From NCBI GenBank assembly GCA_023269585.1, contig JAHFTC010000030.1, positions 1 to 38,425 on the forward strand: DNA of 38,425 nt, given 5' to 3'. Of the stretch, positions 1 to 7,421 are shown in pieces. Both the position numbers and the translations under genes were made by a program. Under the pieces are notes generated by a model. The model saw only the letters and a list, made by a program, of their open reading frames with translations, had not been told where the DNA came from and made no database searches. The stretch is from Opitutaceae bacterium. GTDB taxonomy: Bacteria; Verrucomicrobiota; Verrucomicrobiia; Opitutales; Opitutaceae. The first letter of the stretch is position 1, and the number at the start of each line of letters is the position of its first letter.

Positions 1-964
1 CGGCTTCCTGCTCGGAACAGCCGCTGAGCAGGCCGTAGATGAAGCCGGCCGCATAGCCGTCGCCGCCGCCCACGCGGTCGATGACGTCGAGTTCGCACAT
101 CGGCGACTGGAAGGTCTGGCCGTTGATCCAGGCGACGGCGCCCCAGGTGTGGCGGTTGGTGGAGTGCACTTCGCGCAACGTGGTCGCGACGGCCTTCACG
201 TTGGGGAACTTCTTCACGGCCTTGTCGATCACGGCGTAGAAGGCGGACGGATCGAGCTTCGACGCCGACTCGACATCCTGGCCCTCGATACCGAGGCCCT
301 TCTGGAGATCCTCTTCGTTGCCGACGAGCACGTCGACGTGCTGGACGATGCGGCCGAGCACATCGAGCGCCTTGGACTGGCCGCCCCAGATATCCCAGAG
401 CTTCTGGCGGTAGTTGAGGTCAAAAGACGTCACGGCGCCGGCCTTCTTCGCGGCCTGCATGGCCTCGACGATGAGTTCGCCGGTGGTCTCGGAAAGCGCG
501 GCGAAGATGCCGCCGCTGTGGAACCAGCGCACGCCCGCGCCGAAGATCTGCGCCCAGTCGAAGTCGCCCTTCTTGAGCTGGCCGGCGGCCTCGTTGGAGC
601 GGTTGTAGAACACCACCGGGGCGCGCACGCCCTGGCCGCGGTCGGAGTAGACGGTGGCCATGTTGGGGCCGCGCACGCCGTCGTGCTTGAACTTCTTGTA
701 GAAGGGCTGGACGCCCATGGCGCGCACGCGCTCGGCGATGAGGTCGCCGATCGGGTAGTCGACCATCGCGGACGCCACGCCGGTCTTCAGGCGGAAGCAG
801 TCGGCGAGGTTGGCCGCGACGTTGAACTCGCCGCCGCTGACGTGGATGTCGCAGTGGTTGGCCTTGCGGAAGGGGATCACGCCGGGGTCGAGGCGATGGA
901 CGAGGGCGCCGAGCGAGAGGAAATCAAGGGCGCCGTGGGCGGGAATGGAGAGACCGTTGTTCAC
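1..964 (-). CDS. kdgK: 2-keto-3-deoxygluconate kinase (partial)
   Basis: PfkB/ribokinase-family kinase that would phosphorylate KDG to KDPG, the cytosolic step shared by both pectin branches. Read on the minus strand, the frame shows an N-terminal GGEFNVAANLA segment (substrate lid region), a central SFDLNYRQKLW motif typical of KDG kinases, and near the window edge DVIDRVGGGDGYAAG, the PfkB C-terminal signature with the catalytic Asp. The last part of the gene lies beyond position 1, so about 321 codons are visible. There is no ATG; a GTG at 964-962 (VNNGLSIPAHG) is the first sensible start, so the start is uncertain. It lies 117 bp downstream of the IclR gene on the same strand, consistent with an iclR-kdgK unit. 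KDG kinase specificity is inferred from the motifs and context. Confidence 0.88.
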   Translation of the reverse strand, partial: MNNGLSIPAHGALDFLSLGALVHRLDPGVIPFRKANHCDIHVSGGEFNVAANLADCFRLKTGVASAMVDYPIGDLIAERVRAMGVQPFYKKFKHDGVRGPNMATVYSDRGQGVRAPVVFYNRSNEAAGQLKKGDFDWAQIFGAGVRWFHSGGIFAALSETTGELIVEAMQAAKKAGAVTSFDLNYRQKLWDIWGGQSKALDVLGRIVQHVDVLVGNEEDLQKGLGIEGQDVESASKLDPSAFYAVIDKAVKKFPNVKAVATTLREVHSTNRHTWGAVAWINGQTFQSPMCELDVIDRVGGGDGYAAGFIYGLLSGCSEQEA

Positions 965-1081
965 GTTGGGATTCGGGTTGGGATTTTCGAGAAATGGATC
1001 AGCGGAAAGGGCGGTGGTAACGCAGGACCGCCCGCGGGGGGAGCGCGGAGTCGGGGGACGTTGAGCGGCGCAGGGGCCGAA

Positions 1082-1903
1082 TCAGATCGGCACGCCGGCG
1101 TGGCCGAGCAACTCGGAGAGTTCGGCGGCGGCGGCCTGCACCTTGGCGGCCATCTCCGGAATGCGCTCCGGGGTGAAGCGCACGACCGACGCCGTGATGC
1201 CGAGCGCCGCCACGACCTGCCCGCCCGAGCCGAACACCGGCACGGCGAGGCAGCGCACGCCGGGGTGGTACTCCTCGTCGTCGAGGCTGTAGCCGCGGGC
1301 GCGCGTGAGCTCGGCCTCCTTGCGCAGCTTCGGCAACGTCGTGAGCGTGTGCGGCGTGCGACGCACGAGCGAATCGGCCGGCAACACCTCGGCGAGCCGG
1401 TGGCTGTGGAGGAATGCGAGGAAGACCTTGCCCGTGGACGAGCAATGCAACTCGGCGAGATAGCCCGGCCGCGAGGCGGCGCGCAACGGATGCGGGCTGT
1501 CCTGCACGGCGGCGATGAGCGAGCGGTCGTCGCAGGGGATGGCCAGGTGCGAGGTCTCGTCGGTGGCGGCGGTGAGGCGTTGCAGGACGGGCAACGCCAG
1601 CTCGCGGATCTCGGCGCCGGCCAGCGCGGCGGTGCCGAGTTGGATCAGCACCGGGCCGAGCTCGTAGCGGCCCTCGACCTTGCGGGCCAAGCCCTCCAGG
1701 TGCAGGGTCGCCATGATCCGCAGCGTGGTGGTAACGGGAATACCGAGGTCGCGCGCGAGATCGGCGGCCTTCAGGCCGTCGGGGTGCCGGCCGAGCAGCT
1801 TGAGGATGCGGCAGGCGTTGCGCAGGTTCGGGATGACGTAGCGCTCGTCGGGCAGGTCGGAACCGGCCGGGACGGCGGGGCGGCGGGAGGCGGAAGTGGG
1901 CAT
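1082..1903 (-). CDS. IclR-family transcriptional regulator (KdgR-like)
   Basis: Predicted DNA-binding regulator of the pectin locus. Residues about 20-85 form the IclR winged helix-turn-helix (IPNLRNACRILKLLGRHPDG, then DLARDLGIPVTTTLRIMATL). Residues about 100-265 form the IclR effector domain (ETSHLAIPCDDRSLIAAVQD, HCSSTGKVFLAFL, GYSLDDEEYHPGVRCLAVPV). The length of 273 residues is normal for the family. The start chosen is the ATG at 1903 because the extension to an upstream ATG at 1960 is Cys/Arg/Pro-rich and unlike the family; neither has a Shine-Dalgarno site. The gene is divergent from the TonB receptor and upstream of kdgK, so a KDG-type or uronate-derived effector is plausible. The ligand is inference. 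Confidence 0.9.
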   Translation of the reverse strand: MPTSASRRPAVPAGSDLPDERYVIPNLRNACRILKLLGRHPDGLKAADLARDLGIPVTTTLRIMATLHLEGLARKVEGRYELGPVLIQLGTAALAGAEIRELALPVLQRLTAATDETSHLAIPCDDRSLIAAVQDSPHPLRAASRPGYLAELHCSSTGKVFLAFLHSHRLAEVLPADSLVRRTPHTLTTLPKLRKEAELTRARGYSLDDEEYHPGVRCLAVPVFGSGGQVVAALGITASVVRFTPERIPEMAAKVQAAAAELSELLGHAGVPI

Positions 1904-1986
1904 GGCGGGAAACCGGCGGAAGCCTTCGGACGGCGCGCGGCAACTGCAAGGTCGCCGCATTTTTGAGTTGCGAGAAAGCGTCTTAG

Positions 1987-1998
1987 TTCAAATATGAA
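1987..1998. promoter_or_regulatory. Candidate operator, palindrome 1
   Basis: TTCAAATATGAA is a TTCA-N4-TGAA palindrome, within the wider context AGTTCA-N4-TGAAA that is shared with the second copy 19 bp downstream. Its position between iclR and the receptor gene makes it a candidate site for the adjacent IclR protein; binding is inferred, not shown. Confidence 0.5.
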
Positions 1999-2005
1999 AG
2001 GCAAG

Positions 2006-2017
2006 TTCATTAGTGAA
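2006..2017. promoter_or_regulatory. Candidate operator, palindrome 2
   Basis: TTCATTAGTGAA repeats the TTCA-N4-TGAA form and the flanks AG/A of palindrome 1. Its start is 19 bp after that of the first, close to two helical turns, so two bound dimers would lie on nearly the same face. Confidence 0.5.
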
Positions 2018-2101
2018 ATTTGCTTCCCCGGCGAGTTTCCTCGGCGAGCGTGCCCCGCCCGCCGGCCGAGCCCCCTCCCTAAACCCGCATCCCTCACCCC
2101 G

Positions 2102-5100
2102 ATGAAACAACCCCGACCCGACCGCCGCCTCGCCCCCGCCTGCGCCGCCCTGCTCGCAGCCGCAGCCGCCCTCGCCCTCCCCGCCTCCCTTCCCGCCCAG
2201 GACACCGGCGGCACCCCCGCCGCCACGGCCCCCCAGGCCACCGGCAGCCTCACCGGCCTCGTGATCGACGCCGCCTCCGGCCGCTACCTCGAGGGCGCCG
2301 ACATCGTCGTCGTCGGCACCGGCCTGAAGGCCAACGCCAGCCGCGACGGCTCGTTCGCCATCGCCGGCGTGCCGGCCGGCGAGCAGACCATCCTCGTCAA
2401 CTACCTCGGTATGGAGGCCTTCAAGACAACCGTCACCGTGGAGCCCGGCACCGCCGCCCGCCTCGACGCCCGCCTCAACCCCGAGATCATCCGCCTCGAG
2501 GACTTCACCGTCTCCGGCACGCGCGAAGGCATGGCCCAGGCTGTCGTGCTCCAGAAGGTGTCCGTGCAGACCAAGCTCGTCGCCGCCGCCGACCAGTTCG
2601 GCCCGATCAGCGAGGGCAACGTCGGTGAATACCTCAAGTTCCTCCCCGGCGTCTCAATCGACTACAACGTCAACGACGCCCGCGGCGTCTCCCTGCGCGG
2701 CCTCTCCACCGCCTTCACCATCGTCTCCGTCGACGGCACCCCGATGGCCGGCGCCTCCTCGGTCGACCTCACGCGCCGCTTCGAGTTCGAGCAGATCGCG
2801 ATGAACAACGTCGAGACCACCGAGCTGTTCAAGACCGTCACGCCCGACATCCCCGCCAGCGCCACCGGCGGCTTCGTGAACTTCGTCACCAAGAGCGCCT
2901 TCGACAACGACGAGGTCCAGCGCATCTCCTACGACATCTCCCTCGGCGGCCCGAGCTCCAACTACAAGCTCTTCAAGCAGACCGGCAGCATCTGGAGCTC
3001 CTCCAAGCACGCCACCGTGCGCCCGAGCTACGAGGTGAACGTGTCACGCAAGATCACCGACAAGGTCGGCATCAACCTCAACTACCGCTTCTCCGACAAG
3101 TACGACGACGCCCCGCGCACCATCGAGAACTGGACCCTCTCTGGCACCACCCCGACGCTCACCTACTACGACGTGGCGGACGAGCAGAAGCTCACCCACC
3201 GCGAGTCCCTCGGCGGCAAGGTCGACTTCAAGCTCTCCGAAAACACCAAGCTCTTCGTCGCCGGCAGCTGGAACAACTACGACCTGCTCTTCACCCAGCG
3301 CTACCTGCGCTTCAACCTCGGCTCCAATCCGACCCTCAGCGGCGACACCGTCACCTCCGGCACCTCCGGCACCCGCACCATCCAGAACGCCTTCCTCCAG
3401 CGCCGGAAGTACGGCAACACCTGGCACTTCAACGGCACCTTCGAGCACAAGTTCGGCGACGACTCCGTCCTGCGCATCACCCCGTATTGGTCCCGCGCCG
3501 ACGGCTTCTACTCCGACACCGAGGACGGCTACGTCTCCGGCAACGCCACGTTCACCTACTCGGCCTCGTCCTCCCCGTTCAGCCAGATCGCCCTCGGCAA
3601 CATCTACGATCTCACCAAGGCGCCCACGGTGACCCTCACCAAGGGCACGACCGCCACCTCCACCGACTTCGTCCGCGATCTCGGCAACTACAGCTTCACC
3701 AACTCCGGCACCTCCATCCAGTCCCGCCCGTGGCGCGCCCGCGACCTCAAGAGCGGCATCAACGGCAACTACACCCGCGACCTCCTCAAGGGCAGCATCC
3801 CCGTCAAGCTCGACGCCGGCTTCGCCTACGACGACACCTACCGCCGCATCTACAAGCCCGACTTCCGCGGCAGCACGACCGGTGCGACCACCGTCACCGG
3901 CACCGCGATCCGCGCGCTCGTCGACGCCAACTACGACCGTGACTCCGTCTTCGGCTTCGGTCCCTTCCAGGCGATGGATCCCTACAAGGTCTGGGCCGCC
4001 AACGCCGCCCGCGGTCTCGAGTTCAACAACTACGAGTCTTACCGCTTCACCGAGGACAACGTCGCCGGCTACGCCCGCTTCGACGCCAACGTCACCCCCG
4101 ACCTGCTGCTCGTCGGCGGTGTCCGCTGGGAACAACGCGAGCTCGAGGCCATCACCGACCGCAAGACCGGCAACCGCCCCACCGCCGGCGTGACCAACCT
4201 CAAGTACGACGACTTCTACCCGTCGCTCACGTTCAAGTACACGCCGCACAAGACGCTCATCGTCCGCGGCGGCGTGTCCCAGACCGTCGGCCACCCCGAC
4301 TACACCGACCTCGTCACCTCCGTGCAGAGCGAGTCGCTGCCCACCGCCAACGACGCCAGCATCACCCGCGCCGACCCGAACCTGGAGCCCTACCAGGCGC
4401 TCAACTTCGATCTCGGTGCCGACTACTACCTCGGCAGCACCGGTGTCTTCGGCGTCACGGTCTTCCACAAGAAGCTCGACAACTTCATCACCTCCCGGTC
4501 GATGACCGTCGATGAGCGCAACGCCGCCGTCACCGAACTCGGCTTCAACCCCGCCGACTTCAACGGCGGCACGACGACGGTCAACGGCAGCGCCGCCACC
4601 TACAAGGGCATCGAAGTCAGCTACGCGCAGAACCTCGCGTTCCTGCCCAAGCCCTTCGACGGCTTCGACATCCAGGCCAACTACAGCTACACGGACATCA
4701 CCTCCCCCGACCTCGACACCGAGTACTCCGCCAAGCGCGCCGTCACCCCGCAGACGTTCAACCTCATCCTCGGTTACCGCATCGGCCGCTTCAAGGCCGC
4801 CGTCACCAATAACTGGGTGAGCGAGTCGCTCTACGGCGGCTTCGTGAACACCTCCTACTTCAGCGGCACCGGCGACAACCGCCTGCTCCGCATGAAGGAC
4901 GAGAAGTGGACCACCGACGTGAAGCTCGAGTACAGCCTCACCAAGTACCTCTCGGTCTACGTGCTGGCCCGCAACGTCTTCAACACCGGCCGCGACGAGT
5001 TCTTCCAAGGCTACATCAAAGCGAAGGAGGACATCCGACTCCCGCAACGCTACGGCGAGTTCGGCGACCCCTACTTCACCTTCGGCCTCCGCGGCACCTT

Positions 5101-5104
5101 CTAA
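2102..5104 (+). CDS. TonB-dependent outer-membrane receptor
   Basis: Outer-membrane receptor of 1000 residues, probably importing pectin-derived oligosaccharides using TonB energy. The ATG at 2102 is chosen because it opens a signal peptide (Arg-rich n-region, Ala/Leu core, cleavage near LPAQ, residue 33). Residues about 48-130 are a carboxypeptidase-regulatory-like domain (GLVIDAASGRYLEGADIVVV, GSFAIAGVPAGEQTILVNYL). A plug domain follows (VGEYLKFLPGVSID, GVSLRGLSTAFTIVSVDGTP, ETTELFKTVTPDIPASATGG), then a long Tyr/Asn/Asp-rich beta barrel ending in FTFGLRGTF with the terminal Phe typical of barrel proteins. There is no SusD partner beside it, unlike Bacteroidota pairs. It is separated from kduI by an intrinsic terminator and repeats. 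The substrate is inferred from the neighbours. Confidence 0.93.
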   Translation: MKQPRPDRRLAPACAALLAAAAALALPASLPAQDTGGTPAATAPQATGSLTGLVIDAASGRYLEGADIVVVGTGLKANASRDGSFAIAGVPAGEQTILVNYLGMEAFKTTVTVEPGTAARLDARLNPEIIRLEDFTVSGTREGMAQAVVLQKVSVQTKLVAAADQFGPISEGNVGEYLKFLPGVSIDYNVNDARGVSLRGLSTAFTIVSVDGTPMAGASSVDLTRRFEFEQIAMNNVETTELFKTVTPDIPASATGGFVNFVTKSAFDNDEVQRISYDISLGGPSSNYKLFKQTGSIWSSSKHATVRPSYEVNVSRKITDKVGINLNYRFSDKYDDAPRTIENWTLSGTTPTLTYYDVADEQKLTHRESLGGKVDFKLSENTKLFVAGSWNNYDLLFTQRYLRFNLGSNPTLSGDTVTSGTSGTRTIQNAFLQRRKYGNTWHFNGTFEHKFGDDSVLRITPYWSRADGFYSDTEDGYVSGNATFTYSASSSPFSQIALGNIYDLTKAPTVTLTKGTTATSTDFVRDLGNYSFTNSGTSIQSRPWRARDLKSGINGNYTRDLLKGSIPVKLDAGFAYDDTYRRIYKPDFRGSTTGATTVTGTAIRALVDANYDRDSVFGFGPFQAMDPYKVWAANAARGLEFNNYESYRFTEDNVAGYARFDANVTPDLLLVGGVRWEQRELEAITDRKTGNRPTAGVTNLKYDDFYPSLTFKYTPHKTLIVRGGVSQTVGHPDYTDLVTSVQSESLPTANDASITRADPNLEPYQALNFDLGADYYLGSTGVFGVTVFHKKLDNFITSRSMTVDERNAAVTELGFNPADFNGGTTTVNGSAATYKGIEVSYAQNLAFLPKPFDGFDIQANYSYTDITSPDLDTEYSAKRAVTPQTFNLILGYRIGRFKAAVTNNWVSESLYGGFVNTSYFSGTGDNRLLRMKDEKWTTDVKLEYSLTKYLSVYVLARNVFNTGRDEFFQGYIKAKEDIRLPQRYGEFGDPYFTFGLRGTF

Positions 5105-5120
5105 TTGGTTGTTTGTACGC

Positions 5121-5155
5121 ACGGCCCGGGGCCGCAATGCCCCGGGCCGTTTTTT
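5121..5155 (+). terminator. Intrinsic terminator after the TonB receptor
   Basis: A perfect 12-bp GC-rich stem (5121-5132 with 5139-5150), loop CGCAAT, is followed directly by a run of T to 5155. It begins 16 bp after the receptor stop codon and should separate the receptor transcript from the downstream kduI operon, at least in part. Confidence 0.9.
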
Positions 5156-5159
5156 CTCT

Positions 5160-5231
5160 CCCCTTGTAGCCGGGGGCGCCGACCCCGGTTCCCCGCTCCC
5201 CTTGTAGCCGGGGGCGCCGACCCCGGTTCCC
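5160..5231 (+). repeat. Two direct copies of a GTAG hairpin module (38-bp period)
   Basis: Two near-identical copies of about 35 bp start 38 bp apart. In each, GTAG (5166-5169 and 5204-5207) is followed by a hairpin CCGGGG-GCGCCGA-CCCCGG. The GTAG-plus-hairpin layout is that of REP elements. They lie just behind the terminator in the receptor-kduI gap. Confidence 0.8.
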
Positions 5232-5312
5232 ACGAGCTGCTCGCAAACCATCTCTCCCGTCACTGGATCGCGTAGCGGTTCAGCCCGCCCGGCACCTGAC
5301 CGCTCCTTTCTT

Positions 5313-5332
5313 GTCGGAGCCTGCTCGCAGGC
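5313..5332 (+). repeat. REP-like hairpin module, variant
   Basis: GTCGGAGCCTGC-TC-GCAGGC matches the left end of the element at 7286-7360 (GTAGGAGCCTGC-TT-GCAGGC) with two substitutions. It forms a 6-bp hairpin 41 bp before kduI. Confidence 0.65.
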
Positions 5333-5373
5333 GATCATCCTCCCGTCGCCTCCGAACAGTTTCCACTCCCCCG

Positions 5374-6204
5374 ATGAACATCCCCGTCAATCCCCTCGCC
5401 CGCCTCGCCGCCGCGCTGCCGCCCGAGGAACTGCGCGCGCAGTTCCTCGTCACCGGGCTCTTCATACCCGGCGAACTCAACCTGCGCTGGTGGGAGACCG
5501 ACCGCACCATCCTCGGCGGCATCGTGCCCACCACCGCACCGCTCACGTTGACCAATCCCGCCGAGCTGCGCGCCACCCATTTCCTCGAACGCCGCGAGGC
5601 CGGCGTGATCAACCTCGGCGGCCCCGGCACCATCACCGTCGACGGCGCCGCGTACCCGCTCGCCAAATGCGACGCCCTCTACCTCGGCCGCGGCGCCAAG
5701 GAGGTCGTCTTCGCCTCCACCGATGCCGCCGCGCCGGCCCAGTTCTACTTCCTCTCGTACTCGGCCCACACCGCGCACCCCACCAAGCTCGTGCCCTTCG
5801 CGGCGATGACGCCCACCAAGCTCGGCTCCCGCGAAAACGCCAACGAGCGCACCATCTACAAGGCGATCCACGCGCAGGCCGTCGACACCTGCCAGGTCGT
5901 GATGGGCTTCACCCGCATGGACACCGGCAGCGTGTGGAACACGATGCCGCCCCACACGCACTCCCGCCGCTCCGAGGTGTATCTGTATTTCGACATCCCG
6001 GCGGACCAGGCGGTCTTCCACTTCATGGGCGCGCCGCAGGCCACCCGCCACCTCGTGATGCGCAACCTCGACATCGCCCTCTCCCCGCCGTGGTCGATCC
6101 ACTGCGGTGTCGGCACCGCCGCGTACACCTTCGTCTGGGGCATGGGCGGCGAGAACCGCGACTACGCCGACATGGATCCCGCCCCCGTCAAAACCCTAGT
6201 CTGA
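5374..6204 (+). CDS. kduI: 5-keto-4-deoxyuronate isomerase
   Basis: Cytosolic isomerase converting 5-keto-4-deoxyuronate, made from the unsaturated sugars that pectate lyases release, into 2,5-diketo-3-deoxygluconate. The 276 residues match the family length (about 278). The cupin metal site is visible as H194, H196 and E201 in PPHTHSRRSEVYLYF and H243 in WSIHCGVGTAAY, the same spacing as the zinc ligands of the E. coli enzyme. ATG 5374 is used because residues before it are non-conserved; its leader is pyrimidine-rich with no Shine-Dalgarno site. It is followed by kduD, its pathway partner, after a gap filled with repeats. Confidence 0.96.
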   Translation: MNIPVNPLARLAAALPPEELRAQFLVTGLFIPGELNLRWWETDRTILGGIVPTTAPLTLTNPAELRATHFLERREAGVINLGGPGTITVDGAAYPLAKCDALYLGRGAKEVVFASTDAAAPAQFYFLSYSAHTAHPTKLVPFAAMTPTKLGSRENANERTIYKAIHAQAVDTCQVVMGFTRMDTGSVWNTMPPHTHSRRSEVYLYFDIPADQAVFHFMGAPQATRHLVMRNLDIALSPPWSIHCGVGTAAYTFVWGMGGENRDYADMDPAPVKTLV

Positions 6205-6214
6205 TCCCGCCGCC

Positions 6215-6235
6215 TGTAGACCGGGTCGCCGACCC
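6215..6235 (+). repeat. GTAG hairpin module
   Basis: GTAGACC is followed by GGGTC-GCC-GACCC (stem 6223-6227 with 6231-6235). This is a small member of the GTAG-hairpin family, starting 10 bp after the kduI stop codon. Confidence 0.6.
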
Positions 6236-6284
6236 AGCCGCGTACCGCAGCGCAGCGAGGAACGCGGCGAGGGAGGCCAAGGGC

Positions 6285-6389
6285 CGACCCACTGTCCACA
6301 GTCCACTGTCCACAGTCCACCGTCCACCGTCCACCGACCACTGTCCACTGTCCACCGTCCACCGACCACTGTCCACTGTCCACCGTCTC
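6285..6389 (+). repeat. Tandem heptamer array (CCGTCCA family)
   Basis: About fourteen 7-bp units run without break from 6292 to 6389. Units are CTGTCCA, CAGTCCA, CCGTCCA and CCGACCA: the second base varies (T, A or C) while GTCCA is nearly fixed. The array ends three bases before the kduD ATG at 6393, so it makes up most of the leader of that gene. Related arrays lie at 16855-16896 and 28320-28368. Confidence 0.92.
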
Positions 6390-6392
6390 CCC

Positions 6393-7160
6393 ATGAGCAC
6401 CATCCTCGATTCCTTCAAACTCGACGGCAAAGTCGCCCTCGTCACCGGCGCCGCCCGCGGCCTCGGTCAGGGCATGGCCCTCGCCCTGGCCGAAGCCGGT
6501 GCCGACATCGTCGCCGTCGACATCCTCCCCGCCGAGGACACCGTGAAACAAGTCCAGGCCTTCGGTCGCAAAGCCGTCGCCCTCGTCGGCAACCTCGGCG
6601 ATCGCGACACCATCCCCCAGATCGTCGCCAACGCCCGCACACACTTCGACCACCTCGACATTCTCATCAACTGCGCCGGCATCATTCGCCGCGAGGACTT
6701 CGTCAAATTCTCCGCGAAGGACTGGGACGACGTGATGGGCATCAACATCGACGCCGTCTTCTTCCTCAGCCAGGCCTTCTGCAACGACGTCCTGTCCCGC
6801 GGCGCCAAGGGCAAGATCATCAACATCGCCTCGATGCTCTCCTTCCAGGGCGGCATCCGCGTGCCCTCCTACACCGCCTCGAAGAGCGCCGTGCAGGGCC
6901 TCACCCGCCTCATCGCCAACGAGCTCGCCGGCAAGGGCATCAACTGCAACGCCATCGCCCCCGGCTACATGGCCACCGACAACACCGCGCCCCTCCGCGC
7001 CGACGAGAAACGCTCCGCCGCCATCCTCGACCGCATCCCCGCCGGCCGCTGGGGCACCCCCGACGACCTCAAGGGCGCCGTCGTCTTCCTCGCGTCCTCC
7101 GCCTCCGACTACGTCAACGGCTACACCCTCGCCATCGACGGCGGCTGGCTCGCCCGCTAA
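6393..7160 (+). CDS. kduD: 2-deoxy-D-gluconate / 2-keto-3-deoxygluconate 5-dehydrogenase
   Basis: Short-chain dehydrogenase reducing 2,5-diketo-3-deoxygluconate (KduI product) to KDG with NAD(P)H. The Rossmann motif TGAARGLG is at residues 18-25, NCAG at about 93-96, and the catalytic Ser147, Tyr160 and Lys164 (YTASK) are all present. The C-terminal NGYTLAIDGGWLAR ending and 255-residue length fit KduD closely. The ATG at 6393 directly follows a heptamer array, leaving no room for a Shine-Dalgarno site. Pairing with kduI supports the assignment over other SDRs. Confidence 0.95.
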   Translation: MSTILDSFKLDGKVALVTGAARGLGQGMALALAEAGADIVAVDILPAEDTVKQVQAFGRKAVALVGNLGDRDTIPQIVANARTHFDHLDILINCAGIIRREDFVKFSAKDWDDVMGINIDAVFFLSQAFCNDVLSRGAKGKIINIASMLSFQGGIRVPSYTASKSAVQGLTRLIANELAGKGINCNAIAPGYMATDNTAPLRADEKRSAAILDRIPAGRWGTPDDLKGAVVFLASSASDYVNGYTLAIDGGWLAR

Positions 7161-7169
7161 AAGTCCGAG

Positions 7170-7195
7170 GTAGGGACGGCGCTCCGCCGCCGTCC
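7170..7195 (+). repeat. GTAG hairpin module
   Basis: GTAG (7170-7173) is followed by a perfect 8-bp stem GGACGGCG/CGCCGTCC with a 6-nt loop. A copy differing by one base in the stem occurs at 17697-17722. It begins 9 bp after the kduD stop codon. A second perfect 9-bp hairpin, GGCGGTTTC-GGA-GAAACCGCC, lies at 7231-7251. Confidence 0.75.
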
Positions 7196-7285
7196 GCTTC
7201 GGGCTCTCATCAATCTCAGCCAACGTTCACGGCGGTTTCGGAGAAACCGCCCTCCCGCCGCCCGCCATCCCTTTCCGATTCCGTT

Positions 7286-7360
7286 GTAGGAGCCTGCTTG
7301 CAGGCGATTCGCGTTCCGCCCACCACCGATCCAAGCCCTCGCCTGCAAGCAGGCTCCTAC
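7286..7360. repeat. 75-bp REP-like element with perfect 22-bp inverted ends
   Basis: Positions 7286-7307 and 7339-7360 are perfect inverted repeats of 22 bp beginning GTAGGAGCC and ending GGCTCCTAC. Each arm is itself a hairpin (GCCTGC-TT-GCAGGC), with 31 bp between the arms. The element ends 61 bp before the DUF4861 gene. The layout (GTAG, hairpin, spacer, inverted hairpin, CTAC) is that of a bipartite REP/BIME-type element. Confidence 0.88.
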
Positions 7361-7421
7361 CTCCTCCCCCCGTCCTCCCCCTGTGGCGCTGCTCGCCCGA
7401 GCAGCGCTCCGAACTCCGCCC

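Larger units (their letters stand above)
1961..2101. promoter_or_regulatory. Divergent iclR / TonB-receptor regulatory region
   Basis: This 141-bp gap between the divergent genes is much more AT-rich than its surroundings, especially 1957-2020. It contains two 12-bp palindromes of the form TTCA-N4-TGAA (annotated separately) and AT-rich stretches that could supply promoters for both directions. No convincing -35/-10 pair could be assigned by eye. Confidence 0.5.

Noticed and set aside
149..1966. 605-codon open frame on the plus strand opposite kdgK and iclR
   Set aside because: It runs antisense through two genes with clear family motifs and its translation is low-complexity Gly/Arg/Glu/Val; high GC produces such frames.
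3044..5338. 764-codon minus-strand frame opposite the TonB receptor
   Set aside because: Shadow of the receptor, low complexity, no domain; the same applies to the long minus frames at 10181-12574 and 12268-13872.
6285..6389. Possible CRISPR array
   Set aside because: The repeated unit is 7 bp, contiguous and without spacers, so it is a tandem repeat.
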